The notes beneath the pieces are model-generated. The model saw nothing but the letters and a program-made list of their open reading frames with translations. It had not been told where the DNA came from and made no database searches. Source: Whitmania pigra (lineage: Eukaryota; Annelida; Clitellata; Hirudinida; Haemopidae). Taken from it: DNA of 64,000 bases. Positions within the stretch are counted from its first letter, which is position 1; every line of letters starts with the position of its first letter. The stretch is taken from assembly GCA_021613335.1 (NCBI GenBank), contig JAJTWR010000275.1, positions 2,115,374-2,179,373 on the forward strand, in the 5' to 3' direction. The position numbers were made by a program, and so were the translations under genes. This document shows, one piece after another, positions 31,810 to 44,647 of this stretch.

Positions 31810-34800
31810 ATGACTGCTTTGATCTTTTTTTTAATACTGTCATTTCTTACCTCCATCAAGTGCCAATGTGAGTTGATAAATGTTTATTGAATACTTTTAT
31901 TAAATTATAAGTAATGTATTTAGTAAACATTTTATATATTAATCGACAGTAAACAACGACACGGCAGTGGTGTTTGTCGGACAGAAGTCGGACAATAAAT
32001 CTGTTTGTGGCTTAGTAGTAGGAAACCCAAGCGTTTATTTCCAGAAATTTGCTGAAGGGAATTATTACACAGATTCATTTAAGTCGATCCAAGTTGAGTC
32101 ATCGACATACCGTTTCCAATCCATTTCTTATGATGCAAGAACTAAATACATAGTTGTAAACGAAATTAATTACCGGGCACTGGAAGTCCACAGTCTTCTT
32201 ATATTGCCGCAATTATATCCAAAATATGGATTCTATCGTTTACCATTATCCAGCAACGTAAGTAAAATAAGATGCTATTCTGATTTTAAAATAAAATTTG
32301 TGTTCACTTTCTCACAGATACCAGGATTAGCCTTTGCATCAAATTTTAATCTTTTATATTGGGTGGATGCAATCTATCAATACATCGGTGTTGTGGACTT
32401 CACGACTTCTCAGTGGACCAAAATAGTAATTGTAACTTCTGGAACGCCAAATTCAATTGCTGTTCATGAAAAGAGAAGGTTTTATTTTTGTTATTGTAAA
32501 TATTGTTAATGTAAATAACTCCCCATTGTCAACAACTGCCAGACTTCCGATGACCCCCTAATCAAGTCGGAGGAAAATATGAGAATCCTTAATTTTTGTA
32601 TTTATTATTTTTTTATTGCATTTTGTAACACTTTGAATTTGTTACTTTACTATTGAAATAACCCGGGAGTCCGCAAATAAGCAAGTTAACTAATAAGTTT
32701 ATTAGAGCAAGTATTCAGTTAACGGAACTGAGTTACAGAAGTTTAAGTCTTAAACACTTAAGGATTGAGGTACTTAAGGATGCAAATGGATATTTGAGCT
32801 TCCAGTTTGTCTGGATTCTCGCTGTTTGTCAGGTGATTAGCGAGAATGCTTTCTGCAGCATTAATTGAGATTCCTCGTGCCCAAATACAATGAAATATAA
32901 ACTTAATTAATTCTCAAAAAAACTAAGTTTACAACACTATTATGAAGAAAAATATAAAAATTGTTAAACTGAATATTATCGTCATTTTTTGTATGTCCCA
33001 AATTTTTGTATATTTGAAGATGACCTTTTCATTTGGGATCCCCAATACGTTCTGCTTTCCTTAAACTTTGCCGATATAATTTTTCTTCATCTATTAATTT
33101 TGAAATACTCGCCCTACAACACCGAATTCATAATCTAACCTGCAATCAACTCTTTCCTTCACTCCTCTTAATATATCTTAAATTCTTAACGTAAATTCTA
33201 CATTGTTATTATCATTATCATTATCATTGTCGAGTAGTAATGATATCATCATTATTATTAAATTTTCTATTCTTAACGTCTAAAGCGACTCCGCAGGCTG
33301 AGAACCCTTGCACTAAGGCAATGCATGAGACAGTTTTCTTTTCTGTTTGTTATTAGTTGAAAATATTAATATTATTCATTAATAAGTAACATTTAAACAT
33401 TAAATATAAATTATCAAACATAGATTTGTTTTCTGGATCGTGCTCGCTAATAACCCAAAAATAGAACGTTCGAATCTCTTTGGGGAGGAAAGGACAACAA
33501 TCGTGGATACGCCTCTGACGCGACCTGTCGGTCTGGTGATTGATAAACAATCAGAAAAGTTGTTTTGGCTCGATGGAAATTTGAAAAGTTGTGATTTTGA
33601 CGGGAAAAATATTGTGACATACATCATACCTTCTTCTGTCCCGTATACATCATTTGCTGTTTACAAAGTAAGTAATTATGTATTAACTGTATCGACTACA
33701 ATTTCAGACTAATATTATTAATTTAAGGACATAATCATGTTTGCTTCACCTGGAGGACATATTAATGCTTTCAAAGTTCTTGCAAATAATGATCTGAAAA
33801 ACTTCTCCTCAGTTGATTTTCAAAATATTTCAGTCATCAGTACAGCAGCTTTGGATTCGATGGAATTTGTATCGAACGATACAAGTTTGAAGAATTATTA
33901 AAAATTCAATCTTTACATTTCTAAAAATTGCCTAAATTACTCAAAATTAATTTAACCAATATTAGGAAAGTACTCATTTAAGCAAAATTTAAACAGACAA
34001 ACTTGTAACTTATAAATCATAAGTTATTTCTAAAGATTTTCTGCTTGATAAAACATGTAAATTTGTATAATTTGAAAGAACAAATTTCTTTTTTAACTTG
34101 TTACATCAATATAATGAAATGCGTTTACGTTGATTTGATTAGAAACAAGTTAAAATAAGTCAGCCTTTTGGTTTAGCAATCTTAAACGATAAGTTGATGA
34201 ATAATTGCAATTATACAATTATTAAAGTCAATAAATTTGTTTATTTAAATTTAGATCCATGCAAAACGAATAATTGCGACCACCTGTGCTTCCCAAGCAA
34301 TGATAAATATTACTGCGATTGTTCTTTTGGTTATTCGCTGGGATCTGACGGTAAAACTTGCAATCCAGGCACGTTTTGGCTTTAGAATATTGAGTGCCTT
34401 ATGTATATGATTGGGGTGTTAAGTCACTGTTTCACATATCGCACCTATCCTGGATTTGTCAACGCTACACATTAAAACTTGATGTCATTGTTCGACTTTC
34501 TTTGTCACTGGTTATATCATTTGTAGTTAAGTCATCTCTAACATACCATTTGAAATAGGTATATTGAAATTTCTTATGCAAAGACTTTTACATTTTTAGG
34601 AACTTTGAAAGAGGGTCAGCTTTTAGTGGGAGATGCGGCTGGAATAGTGTACCAAGTGAATCCAAATTCTGGATTCACAGAAACAATTCTAAATATTCAA
34701 CCAAACATCTTGAGTGACTTGGCTTTTAGAATTTATTTAAATGTGAAATCTATTTACTACATTCTGGGAAATGGGAAAACAATAATGCATTACGATATTT

Positions 34801-37800
34801 CGTCAAAGAAATCTTCAGTATATTACAACTCATGTAGGTAGAAGCATTATTTACTAAACTGATAATGAGTTACATCGTCTACTTTTTTCCAACAGCATCA
34901 GTTAACATGGATTTGATGGTTGATCAAAACACAGGCTACTTATATGCAGCAACTGTTGATGGTGAAATTTATAAAGTCACCGCAGTTCAAACCAGCCGAG
35001 TTATCATTAGCGGCCCGAAATCATTGATACGTAAATTATACTTTCACCCACAGACCAGGTTAGAAATAGTAATTTTTTAAAATAAATGGCACCATACAAG
35101 AAATAATTAATTTTTATTACTATATAATAACTTATATTAATATAATAATAATAATATATTATACAAGAAATAATTAATTTATTAATTAATTAAAACTATT
35201 TTTATTACTATAATAAGTCGTATTTGCAGACGACTATTCTACAGCAACTGTACTCAGAAAAGTCTGGTAGAAATTGATATTGAAACTAATGCGATAAATG
35301 ACACAGTTCAGATAGGCGTTTGTGTAAAAGCAATGGCATTCGACTTTAATTGTAAGTATAATTGATTACAATTCTAACCAAATAACCAAAATGTCAAATG
35401 TCATAAATTTTTTTTTAATAAATATCCTCCTGTTTTCAGTGGTTGTTCTACAAATAGATTTACATGTGTTGAGTCTATTGGTGCCACTCAAAAATACATT
35501 TTTATAAATTTCATATAAATTTCACATTTTCTCACAAATGTTCATAATATAAAAAAAGAAGGTTTTGCAAATTTTTTATGTATTCTATTAATATTTATTG
35601 GTCACCATTAATAACTATAATTTACATTGTCTCTGACAATGTTTTATGTTGCGATGTTGGCTTGATAGAAAACAACAGTGGTAAACGTAATGTATTTATT
35701 AAATTAAACACTTCTTGTGTAATCAATATAACTCGCAAATTGTACATCGCCTACTATCAACTCCTAAAATTAAGCAAGCACGAGTTTTAACTAGTATCAA
35801 ATAAAATAACAGGTATCAAACTGCGCAGGTAGGTGCCTCCAGGTGCGGCCAGGTGCGCTAGGTTGAATTGATGACCAATTTCTTTAAAAATCAATGGTTC
35901 TACTCATTAATTTTAATTTACATGTCTTGATTTAAATCTATTATTATCTATTGATGTCTACTATGTGTCTGGTAAACTATGTACTGAAAAGACATTATCT
36001 AACATTATTGTCGAATCTGTTGCTGTAGCAATAAGGGCTGACTTGTTAGAATTTGCATAAACTTAGTCAAGTTGGCAAGGTTCGTCCCCTAAAAAGGTTT
36101 AACAACTCAGTTACTTCTGCCTGTCGGGTTTTATTTGGCAATTTTGGCACCCCAATAAGTTCATTATTTTATTTCCAGAATTGCATGACAAACTCCTTTC
36201 TTTGGTATTGAACCAAACAACATTTTGTCATCCCAGCTCACAGTTAATGGTGAACTTGGATCAACAGATGATCGAATTACTTTGATGATATAAGCATCAA
36301 AGAATATTAACATACCCATCTATGCAATACAGTGCTAAAAATGCTTATTTAGCAATTCATTTTAGTTAATTTTAGTTCTTTGATGCAAATTTGACCAAAA
36401 CCCCAATTTTTAAGAAAAATTCAAATATTGAAAACTTTGACCTTATTGAGAGACTTATAAAAAATGAAAATTAGCACAGTTTCACTGTATCAATGTATCA
36501 CAAAAGTTTCAACTTCAGATGGTTGGCCATTTAAAATGTATAAAATAATTTAGCTCATATATTTGAGTGGCACCATAGTGTGTAATATATAACACTGTGA
36601 ATGTTACTAATGACTGTTTTAGAAAAAAATTATTTTATCATTGTAATGCTAAAAATGTTGAACAACTACGGAGTTATAAAAAAAACATGTTTATTTATTT
36701 TCAATAATTTGTTTTACTTTAAAATTACATTTCTATAAACCAGCTAAATATGCTTATTTCGGAGATACTGATAAAAATGTATGGAGTCATGATTTAAACA
36801 GTCCAACAAAAAAATTGACTTTAATGGCGAATGACTTGGATTGCGTGGACATGACATCAGACACAGATTTCTTGTACATTGTCCAAGGTTCTAAGTAAGA
36901 ATAAATGCATTATGAAATCCCACAATAAATCAATATTTTTTAAATTCAAATTTTTGTGAATTATATATATAAAAAAAAAGCCGGCTGTTGATTTTATTTA
37001 TTGAAATAAACGTCAATAGATGGAAAAGCTGAGTAATTGAAAGCTGTCATAGCCACAAAGCCATGATAGCGCGTAATTCCAGCACCGTTACAATGAACAT
37101 AGATCTTTGTCAACTTTTACAAATTTTTAATTAATTTTACATTTGATTATTTTTGTTTTAATTAGTTTGAAATATTAACGTTTCTGTTTTCAAAGCGATG
37201 TTATCAAATTGGACAAGAAATCATTCAAAATAACAATTTTGACTCAGCATCCGTTTCGTGAAGCGACTGAAATATTTACTATTTATATCGGCACACCAAG
37301 TAAGCATTTATAATTTTAATTTCAAATGATTTGAAAATTTAGGATTTTGAAATATTACGTAATTTAAGATCTCAACGTTTTAGTTATTTACTGCGTTTTC
37401 ATTATTATCTTGAGATAGTGTATTATTGTTATCGTTATCGTTAGCGTTAGCGTTATCGTTATCGTTATCGTTATCGTTATCGTTATTGTTATTGTTATTG
37501 TTATCGTTATAGTTATCGTTATCGTTATCGTTATCGTTATCGTTATAGTTATCGTTATCGTTATCGTCATTGTCATTGTTATTGTTATTGTTATTGTTTT
37601 GTTACTGCCAAATTTTCCAAAAGCCCATCTAGCAATAATTTAGAAATTTGAATAACATATTACAATATATTTATAATTACATAAAATATAGCGTTTTTAT
37701 ATTTTAAAAATTCTAATACAAATAAAAGCAGGTTAAAAATGTCTATTAGATAACCATTCAGATAACCTGCTATCAAGATCATTCGGAAGCATGTACCTAC

Positions 37801-37853
37801 TGATTTCGATGTTGTTGATCACAGCCCATTTGTGGCAGTTGTTGCTTGATTAA
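31810..37853 (+). CDS. Gene D: YWTD propeller-EGF-YWTD propeller protein with GPI-like tail
   Basis: Twelve exons, 635 residues, no break: 31810-31867, 31950-32257, 32318-32478, 33424-33667, 33728-33884, 34255-34368, 34600-34833, 34896-35058, 35230-35351, 36744-36894, 37196-37299, 37762-37853. Signal peptide MTALIFFLILSFLTSIKCQ. Propeller 1: YDARTKY, LLYWVDAIYQYIGVVDF, FVFWIV, LFWLDGNLKSCDF. The EGF-like exon has six cysteines (DPCKTNNCDHLCF to GKTCNP) and uses a GC donor (AG|GCACGT). Propeller 2: GIVYQVNPNSG, NMDLMVDQNTGYLYAA, RLFYSNC, AKYAYFGDTDKNVW, FLYIVQGS. The last exon reads NNLLSRSFGSMYLLISMLLI, a few more apolar residues, then stop, like a GPI signal. Intron 3 holds a solo LTR, intron 10 is 1.4 kb, and intron 11 holds a hexanucleotide array. 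This is the clearest intact copy. Confidence 0.87.
32624..32936 (-). mobile_element. Solo LTR in intron 3 of gene D
   Basis: A 313-base segment bounded by TGTAACA and TTACAACA on the + strand (TG...CA termini). It shares about 270 bases with the segment at 51219-51488, where it is followed by a polypurine tract and coding remnants; that gives the minus orientation. No clear target duplication was found. Confidence 0.6.
37421..37600. repeat. (GTTATC)n hexanucleotide array in intron 11 of gene D
   Basis: About 29 units of GTTATC with GTTAGC, GTTATT and GTTATA variants. Copy E lacks it at the same place. Confidence 0.93.
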
Positions 37854-37938
37854 ATCGATAACCTGCTCAGCCTGGTTAATTTTTGGTCATATAATGCATT
37901 TCGTTTTTAAATTGTTATTCTGATTTCTGTCTCATGAC

Positions 37939-37961
37939 AATAAAAACAGATTTTCAATAAA
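37939..37961 (+). terminator. Poly(A) signals of gene D
   Basis: Two AATAAA motifs (37939-37944 and 37956-37961), 85 to 108 bases after the stop. The same pair is conserved in copy E. Confidence 0.65.
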
Positions 37962-38057
37962 GTGAAAACAATTTCATAGAATGTGACTTTAAATGCTTTT
38001 ACTAATAATATAATATTACTTTTATTAATCTACTTATTCATGCTTTATTAATAAAAT

Positions 38058-38222
38058 ACAAGCAATTTGAAAAAAAAACCATTGTCTTGATTAAGAAATA
38101 TAATAGTAATAAAAAATGTTATAAAACAGGAAACCTGTTGAATCAAATTCATATTGCGGGTAAATGGTCAGTTGAATTGAACGAAGACGTCCAAAGACCC
38201 TAGATCAGCGGTTCTGAGACTG
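38058..38222. repeat. Duplicated 3' flank, copy downstream of D
   Basis: About 165 bases with matches of roughly 95% at 52834-52996 and 58697-58860. They contain AACAGGAAACCTGTTGA and end in CAGCGGTTCTGAGACT. The segment marks the common 3' flank of copies D, E and F. Confidence 0.85.
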
Positions 38223-38273
38223 TAGATGAGTTTGCCAGGTGGTATCTGATACAATTAAAATTCATTGTTTTTC

Positions 38274-39352
38274 TAGGGCTGCAGATTTGTTAACGCAATT
38301 AACGCGTTACACAAATCCCCGCGATTAAAATTATTAACGCTGAGATTAATGCGTTAAATTTTTCAAATTGTTATGTTTAACGAGAAATTCAGATCTTGAT
38401 TTTGTTCTTCCTATTTCCATTTTCTTTACGAAAGAAAGATGGACGCAAGTAACTATGGTAAGACGATTTTGGGAGGCAACTTTATTTTCGAATCAAATTC
38501 TCTTGTGGTTTGCGACATATGCAAATGCGAGTTTAAATATTGTCGCAGTACGTTTTCTCTTGAGCTCATCAGTTGAGAAGCAAACACCCATTTAGCGATG
38601 AGGGTCAATTGATGGTATTTGCCATTTGCAAGCCTTCTCAACAGAAAACAATTTGATAGAATTAAAAGAAATGACAAAACCAATGGAGCAGTTTAAATTT
38701 CTCAGATATTACTAAACCCTATGCAAAGAAGTTTAAAATTTTCTACGAATATTCCACTGACTCTGAGGATGAGGAACCACTTGTGACGCAAATCAGCGCC
38801 ATCTACGAGGGGTTTAGTTCGTTTTAGAGCTGAACTGGAGATCGACGCAGATGTCCGTTAGAATGGTAGCAAAACTGCAACATCACTGGTCAGCCTGATT
38901 GCTAAGCTGGCATTCAAATACTTCACCAGCAACCACGGTGCCATGGGAACGTTTATTTTCTTTATCTGGCCATGTCGTAAAAGCAAACGTGCATCTCTTT
39001 CTCCTGACAGCATAAAATCCTACGTTAGCTTCTGCCACCTGCTGAATGAGCCCTAAATTAAATGTATAAATAAAAGTCAAAGCTATTGTACTTGTGGTAG
39101 CCCTATCCACATTGTTGGCTTGTCACCAATTTCTAGTTTTTCTAGGTCCTCCAGCGGAGGTTGTTGATATAAAGCAATTTTTGTAAACTAGGGATGCTTT
39201 GGCTGGCCCTGGATGTTTGTCATAAAAAATGAAGTGTTGTGGGAGATTAATTAGATAATGGGTTTGTGAGATTAAAAATGCACTAACTACGATTAAAATA
39301 ATTAATCGTGCGAATAATCGCTATTATAAAAATTAATTTATCTGCATCCCTA
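38274..39352 (+). mobile_element. hAT-type DNA transposon with broken BED finger
   Basis: Inverted ends TAGGGCTGCAGAT and (reverse-complemented) TAGGGATGCAGAT, flanked by near-identical 8-bp direct repeats TGTTTTTC and TGTATTTC, the duplication size of hAT elements. From about 38440 the + strand reads a degenerate BED zinc finger (VVCDICKCEF with downstream KQTPI/KHP-like remnants across frameshifts). The dimerisation domain is not recognisable, so this is a decayed, probably internally deleted copy. Homologous copies lie downstream of E (53040-53250, 5' part only) and of F (58905-60150). Confidence 0.75.
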
Positions 39353-41640
39353 TGTATTTCTAATATTTTTAAAAACATATTTTGATGATATCTTTAACTT
39401 ACAAACAAGTTTGATTAAAATAATACTTTTTGTTGTGACATTCTATCTTATGTAGATCAAAATAACCATGCCAGCCTTATGTGGGACGGCTTCATTATTC
39501 TTTGGAATGCATCCACTGGCTTTTTTTATAACAACTACCATCTTGTGCCTGTTATCTTCTAGGACATTGTAAGAGCATTTTATCCAAAATCTGTAATTCA
39601 TCAATGAAGTTAACTGAAGTGAAAGGTAATCCATTCAAGTTTATTGTTGGGGGTCGACAAGACATGGCAGGTGTTGTCTAGGGGTCGTAGCATCAGAAAG
39701 GTTGCGATTTCAATTGGATAATTGACAAATTCGTGATTCTTTACAGTATCAAAGGACTTGTGTGTTGAGGCTTCGCCTGATATTTTATTATGAATGCTGA
39801 CATTGACATCGTCGTTTTTGGCTGTTAAGTGCACTGAGCCACTTTGATGATTTATAGAATTCTTAGCGTTATTTGAGAAAGCCTTACGACTAAATTCGTC
39901 TCTGGTTGATGTAAATGTATAGAAACTTGTTGGCGATACAATGTGTGGATTCATCGATTGCCATTTTCCCTTTCCAAATATGCAGCAGTTGTTTTGAGAA
40001 TAGTTCAACGGATGTATCATGTTATAGTTCTACATTGGTCTTCAAAGTTAATTACTGTAAGAGTCGCCTTAAAATTGACGATTTAAGATATTTTGTATGG
40101 TCTTGAATTTTTTTATTTTAAAATTCTGAACCAATAAACAACCAAAAACCACAAATTTATGGTGTATCCCAAGGGAATATAATTCCCCTCTAGGAGATAA
40201 CCGGTTTCACAATTATTGTATTACTCCTTCATACCTTCATCTATCAAGGATCTAACTCAGTTAAATACCTGTTCTTTCAAATTACTTTATTTACTATTCA
40301 AAATGTCGTACAAACTATTTATCTATTGCGTGGATGTGTATAGCCTATGATTTTACATATAACTACTTTCAGGGTCAGTCCGACAGCTGATCCTTTGGAT
40401 TTATTTGAATTTATTCGCTTTTGCTTTTTGTTTTTTCTGTGTATATAACAGCTTGTTTGTTTGTCTGATTCAATAAACTCATTATCATTGTTTAAAAAAA
40501 ATGTATAGATTAACCGGGACAGTGTGACACAACCAAGGAAGGGTAGATAAAATAAACGACACAACGATGAAGGGATGAAGGAATGTAAGTCTCAACAACT
40601 GGACAAAATGTATTTTTAAGACTGAACTTAAATACAGTACAAGGCCGTTCAGCCGCGGTGATCGGGGTCCAAAAAAACTGGTTAACCGCGGCTTAATTTT
40701 TTTTTTATGATGCATATTTGATATTTGAACAAAATCACACAAAAATTATAAGCACTTTTATAACATCAAACATTTTACCTTCAATATAAATGTTATTTTT
40801 TTTAAAAATATGAAGTGATATCAGTTTTCTTTGAAACTCTCCCCTTGGCATCTCTTATGAGAGACAGTGTCTTTACTTTGGTCAACTATGCCTCATTTAT
40901 AACTCGATTTGTGACATTTTTGATTTACGAGTGAGTAAAAGTTTGAATCCGAAGTTTTTCCGCGACTTAAGCGAATTCGTGGATTAATGGTGCACAACGT
41001 AATGTCGCTGTACTGCAGTGAGAAACTGTTCACATAAGAAGTAATTTATTTCATCAGCTGTTAAACGTGGTATAATTGATAGAGTTTGTCTAAAATCACC
41101 ATACAATAAATTAAGTCTGCTATCGAAGAGATTTTCACACCCTCTCAAATCTTTTAGTTTACGATGAAGCGCTTCCAAGTGCCTTTTTGTGCACCACAGT
41201 ACATTCGTCCTCTGCTGTTTCATTTCAGCCGTTTCTTTTTCGCTCGTCGTTGCTTTCGCTTTTCTTTAGTGATTGTCTTTCTAATTTTTTTGGACATATT
41301 AGAGGCGCTTTTAAATTTCCTTTGACCAATTGTTTTGAAATAAATAAATAAAAATGTTAAACTTCACTGCACTTGTAAATTTGTCATCACGTGAAAACCA
41401 GTCACTTCAAGATTCACTTAGTTCTCCTATGTCACTACAATTTTTGTAATAGTGAAGTTTTACTTCCTCATTCTACGTATTTTCCATTATTTAAGCCTTT
41501 AAAATGATAAAGATAAAACAAATTACTTAAGATAACAAAGATTATTTTAAATACACCACCTTATAATAATAATAATAATAAAAATAATCCGGTTATGTTT
41601 TTTTTTGTTTTTTAGAGAGATTTATTAAACAACAAACAAA
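39353..41640. other. Spacer, old repeat sequence without an identified gene
   Basis: Several short open frames on both strands (39610-40020 - and 40984-41223 - are the longest); none shows a domain I recognise. The tail, about 41440-41590, is homologous to 53260-53400 downstream of E, so the part between is absent from the E spacer. Confidence 0.5.
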
Positions 41641-41737
41641 TATTCAAATTCAAATATCTGCAATCACACGGTTACATAAACAACCAGCTTAATTGCTTAG
41701 TCATACTTTTGTAAAAAAAAAAAGGTAAACCCGAAGG

Positions 41738-43103
41738 CAGTGATGGGTAAAATCACGTTCAGAGTGATTGGAAATCAAAATCAAGATCACCAGACAAAAA
41801 GTGATTGGAAATCGAAATCAGGTTCACGCATGTGATTTCACGTTAAAATCAGGTTCACGCATGTGATTTCACGTTAAAATCACCAAAATCAAATCACTTT
41901 GACCAAAAAGTGCATGAACTTTTTCAACACTGTCAATTTTCAAAGCTTTTATTAACTTTCATAAACAAAATTTTTGAAACATCGAATCATGTAGTCTGTT
42001 CCTTCTTGATGTTTCAATCAGTCCTGCCGAACTAAATAACCTCTCCATGGGAGCTAATGGTGGCAGCTTTGTATTATAGCGCACAAAGTGACTAGGGGTG
42101 TTCAGGTTAGCCGAATAGGTTACGTGCCTGCATATGGCGGTAATGGCAACAGTCGTAATGTGTGGTGTTCGAAACCCAGCCTGCACTGACACCAGTTCCA
42201 TTGGGAAGGACCGCTATATAAATGGTTACAAGCGCCTCTGACGCTATGCATATGGCTCTATATAAATAAATGAAGTTACAACAAAGATTTTTTTGACTAG
42301 GTTTGATTCAAGACTAGAGAGATGACATTCCGCATCAGACAAATAATTCATTGTATTGGTGCGGATACTGTTTGCCTTGTTAACAGTGACTTTTTGCAAG
42401 TCAGACTGATGATCCTCATAATATCCGTAATATTCATTGTCAAGGACTGTTTCTAAATGTTGATCCTGATCAGCTGGTGCAAAATTCGTTCTACGTAAAA
42501 ACACTTCTAATACTAGTTCCATAAGAATTGTTTGTCATATATTCAGTTCCAACATACATTATGTGTCATACATCCTTATAGTTAAAAAAATTTATTTTTC
42601 ATGTAGCTAAGAATGTAAAAAGCATTAGATGGCGTAGGAAATCGTTGCACGTCTCGATCCTGATATCGACTTATTAACACAATCAATACATTTAGCTACA
42701 ACTTTGTCAGCTTCCTCACTTGTAATTTTAAAAAAGTACAAGTCAAGCAGCGGCGGCAATTCACAAGCGGTTTTATCAATTATCAGCAATTTTACAACTT
42801 TCGTTAACCATGAGGTCGGAATAGCACTAACAACAATACAAGTTAATAACAGGAAGTTGCATCGATTATCGACTGATGATGTCATAAAGAAAGATATTAT
42901 ATATTTAAAAAAACTAAATTTTGAAATTTAAAGTTTATATGATTTCGTGATTTTTACATATTAAAAAAATCATCAATCATAAAAAATATGATTTAAAATA
43001 AAAATCAAAATCGCACGATGATTTTGAATAAAATCAAAAAATCATAAAGGTGATTTTATTTCGTGATTTTAAATCACTTGATTTGAAATACTACCCATCA
43101 CTG
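41738..43103 (-). mobile_element. hAT transposon with perfect target duplication, SINE nested inside
   Basis: Terminal inverted repeats CAGTGATGGGTA at both ends and a perfect 8-bp direct repeat CCCGAAGG at 41730-41737 and 43104-43111. On the minus strand, remnants of a transposase are visible: a BED-finger fragment at about 42720-42620 (ATCIDC/NKSISGSRRAT-like) and the C-terminal dimerisation domain split by a SINE, YLSDAECHLSSLESN before and LPPLAPMERLFSSAGLIETS plus RRNRLHDSMFQKFCL after. At about 1.2 kb without the SINE it lacks the catalytic core: an internally deleted, non-autonomous element. Confidence 0.9.
42096..42276 (+). mobile_element. tRNA-derived SINE nested in the hAT element
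   Basis: A-box-like TTAGCCGAATAGGTTACG near the 5' end, B-box-like GTGTTCGAAACCCAGCC, then a tail with GCGCCTCTGACGCTATGCAT and TATAAATAAATGAAGTTAC. It interrupts the dimerisation domain of the hAT transposase remnant; flanking copies of the interrupted sequence (ACAAAG...GACTAGG) occur on both sides, one with a 7-base deletion. Confidence 0.85.
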
Positions 43104-43739
43104 CCCGAAGGGATACACTCCCGCTGATGGGCTGCCTGTTCCAACGACAAAAAAAGTCACACGAGATGATTTTACTTAGTCAGGATATATGATTTGTAAG
43201 TACATTTGAAAATAGATATGGATTTAGAGGAAACAATGGTGACAGGAATTGAAGAAAATATGCGAGAGCCAGAGCACTTCAATAAAAGTTTTTTGAGCGT
43301 GGTTCGAGAAACTTCAGGTCTATATTTATCGACGGACCGCAAACAATTTGAATGAATATCGGATGTATGTTTAAAAAAGTTATTGAATGAATGAGGCAAT
43401 AGATTATTTGAATATTTATACTTTATACGTTCAAAATCGAATTTTCGTAGAAGATTGGCTTGGAACATGACAAAGAAGGAATATTAAAGAGGATACGTAG
43501 AGAGCACTTTTGAGATATGTGAAGGCATTTTAGTCATGTGGTATAATTTGAAGCTCCAACAATATTGCAGTGTGATAAATATGGATAGATGAAAGTGTAA
43601 TATAACATATGTGAAACAGTTTTTTAATAATCTGGCATTGCAATCTAACAGAATGTCATGTAGTGACAATGGCTAGTGTAAACAACTGGAGCGAACTCTA
43701 CTTCTTTAAAATTCTGCGGATAAAACACAAAATCTAAAA

Positions 43740-44080
43740 TAGAAATTAACAATGAGAGGCAAAGAAGACAGAATAACATCATAGTGTATAACCTGACAGA
43801 AGACATTGGAAAGTCCAAAGAAAAAGTAATTGTGTCCAAGCTTCTGAAAGAAGTAACAGGAAAAATTGAAAAATAAATTTGATAAATGTTTAGAATTGGT
43901 GAAACAGTTGATGCCTCAAAACCAAGGCCTTTGATGATTAAATTTGAGAACCTGTTGACCAAGAGAACATGGTTTTGGACAACATCAAAAAATTGAAAGA
44001 TAGTGAAGTTTTTAGTAAAGTAATTCTAAGCCAAGCCTTCCACACCGTTGCTTATAGAAGAGCTGTCGACTGAAATCAAC
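43740..44080 (+). mobile_element. LINE ORF1 fragment (degenerate)
   Basis: Reads RQRRQNNIIVYNLTEDI, then after a stop FRIGETVDASKPRPLMIKFE. This is the pattern of the RNA-binding ORF1 protein of L1/CR1-type LINEs (NIIVYNLPE ... FRIG ... RPRPL.VKF). Several stops; not functional. Confidence 0.6.
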
Positions 44081-44647
44081 AGAACTAATTATTTATCTGG
44101 TATAATTTACCTTCCTGTTGTTTTCATTTTTGATTCATCGTGCATGCACAGTTTCAGTAATTTATTTAAGTTAAATTCAAATTAAAATAATGATGGTGGA
44201 CATTAAAATTTTTGAAGGTGGATTATTGGATTGATGGACGGATTATTTTTTGGATGTTCGGATTGTGTTGTTTGGGAAAAATAAACATCGTTAGAAGTCT
44301 TAAAATAATAAAAAAAGAAAATAATAATAATAATATTAATAATAATCCCGTTATGTGACACTCCAATCTAACAGAATGTCATGCAGTCACAACGTCTCCA
44401 ATGCGTCCGAATCGGACATGGTTTTTAGACCAATATCTTGGCTTTTTTGAAACCTTTGGGCCAAATCTGGGTTTTTTTGGTTTTTTTATTTAAAAAAAAA
44501 AATTATTTTTGGGGTAAAAATAACATTTCTAAGGTAAGTAATGTTCTCTCGTTTATCTATTCAATAAAGAATCTCCATGACTACCGACTTCCTTCTTATC
44601 CGCCTTCTTTGCACGCGCTTACTACATTATACTTCGATTTTTGAGCA

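Larger units (their letters stand above)
41640..43470 (-). mobile_element. LINE 3' end interrupted by a hAT element
   Basis: The minus-strand open frame 43468-43172 reads like a LINE reverse transcriptase C-terminus (LLPHSFNNFFKHTSDIHSN, then SGSRIFSSIPVTIVSSKSIS, IFKCTYKSYIL). Its 3' UTR continues from about 43170 to 43112, is split by the hAT element at 41738-43103, and resumes with GGGTTTACC and a T-rich run at 41737 and below. The 5' part is lost. Confidence 0.65.

Noticed and set aside
37421..37600. GTTATC array as interstitial telomere repeat
   Set aside because: The unit is not TTAGGG or another common telomere repeat; it is an intronic microsatellite absent from the paralogue.
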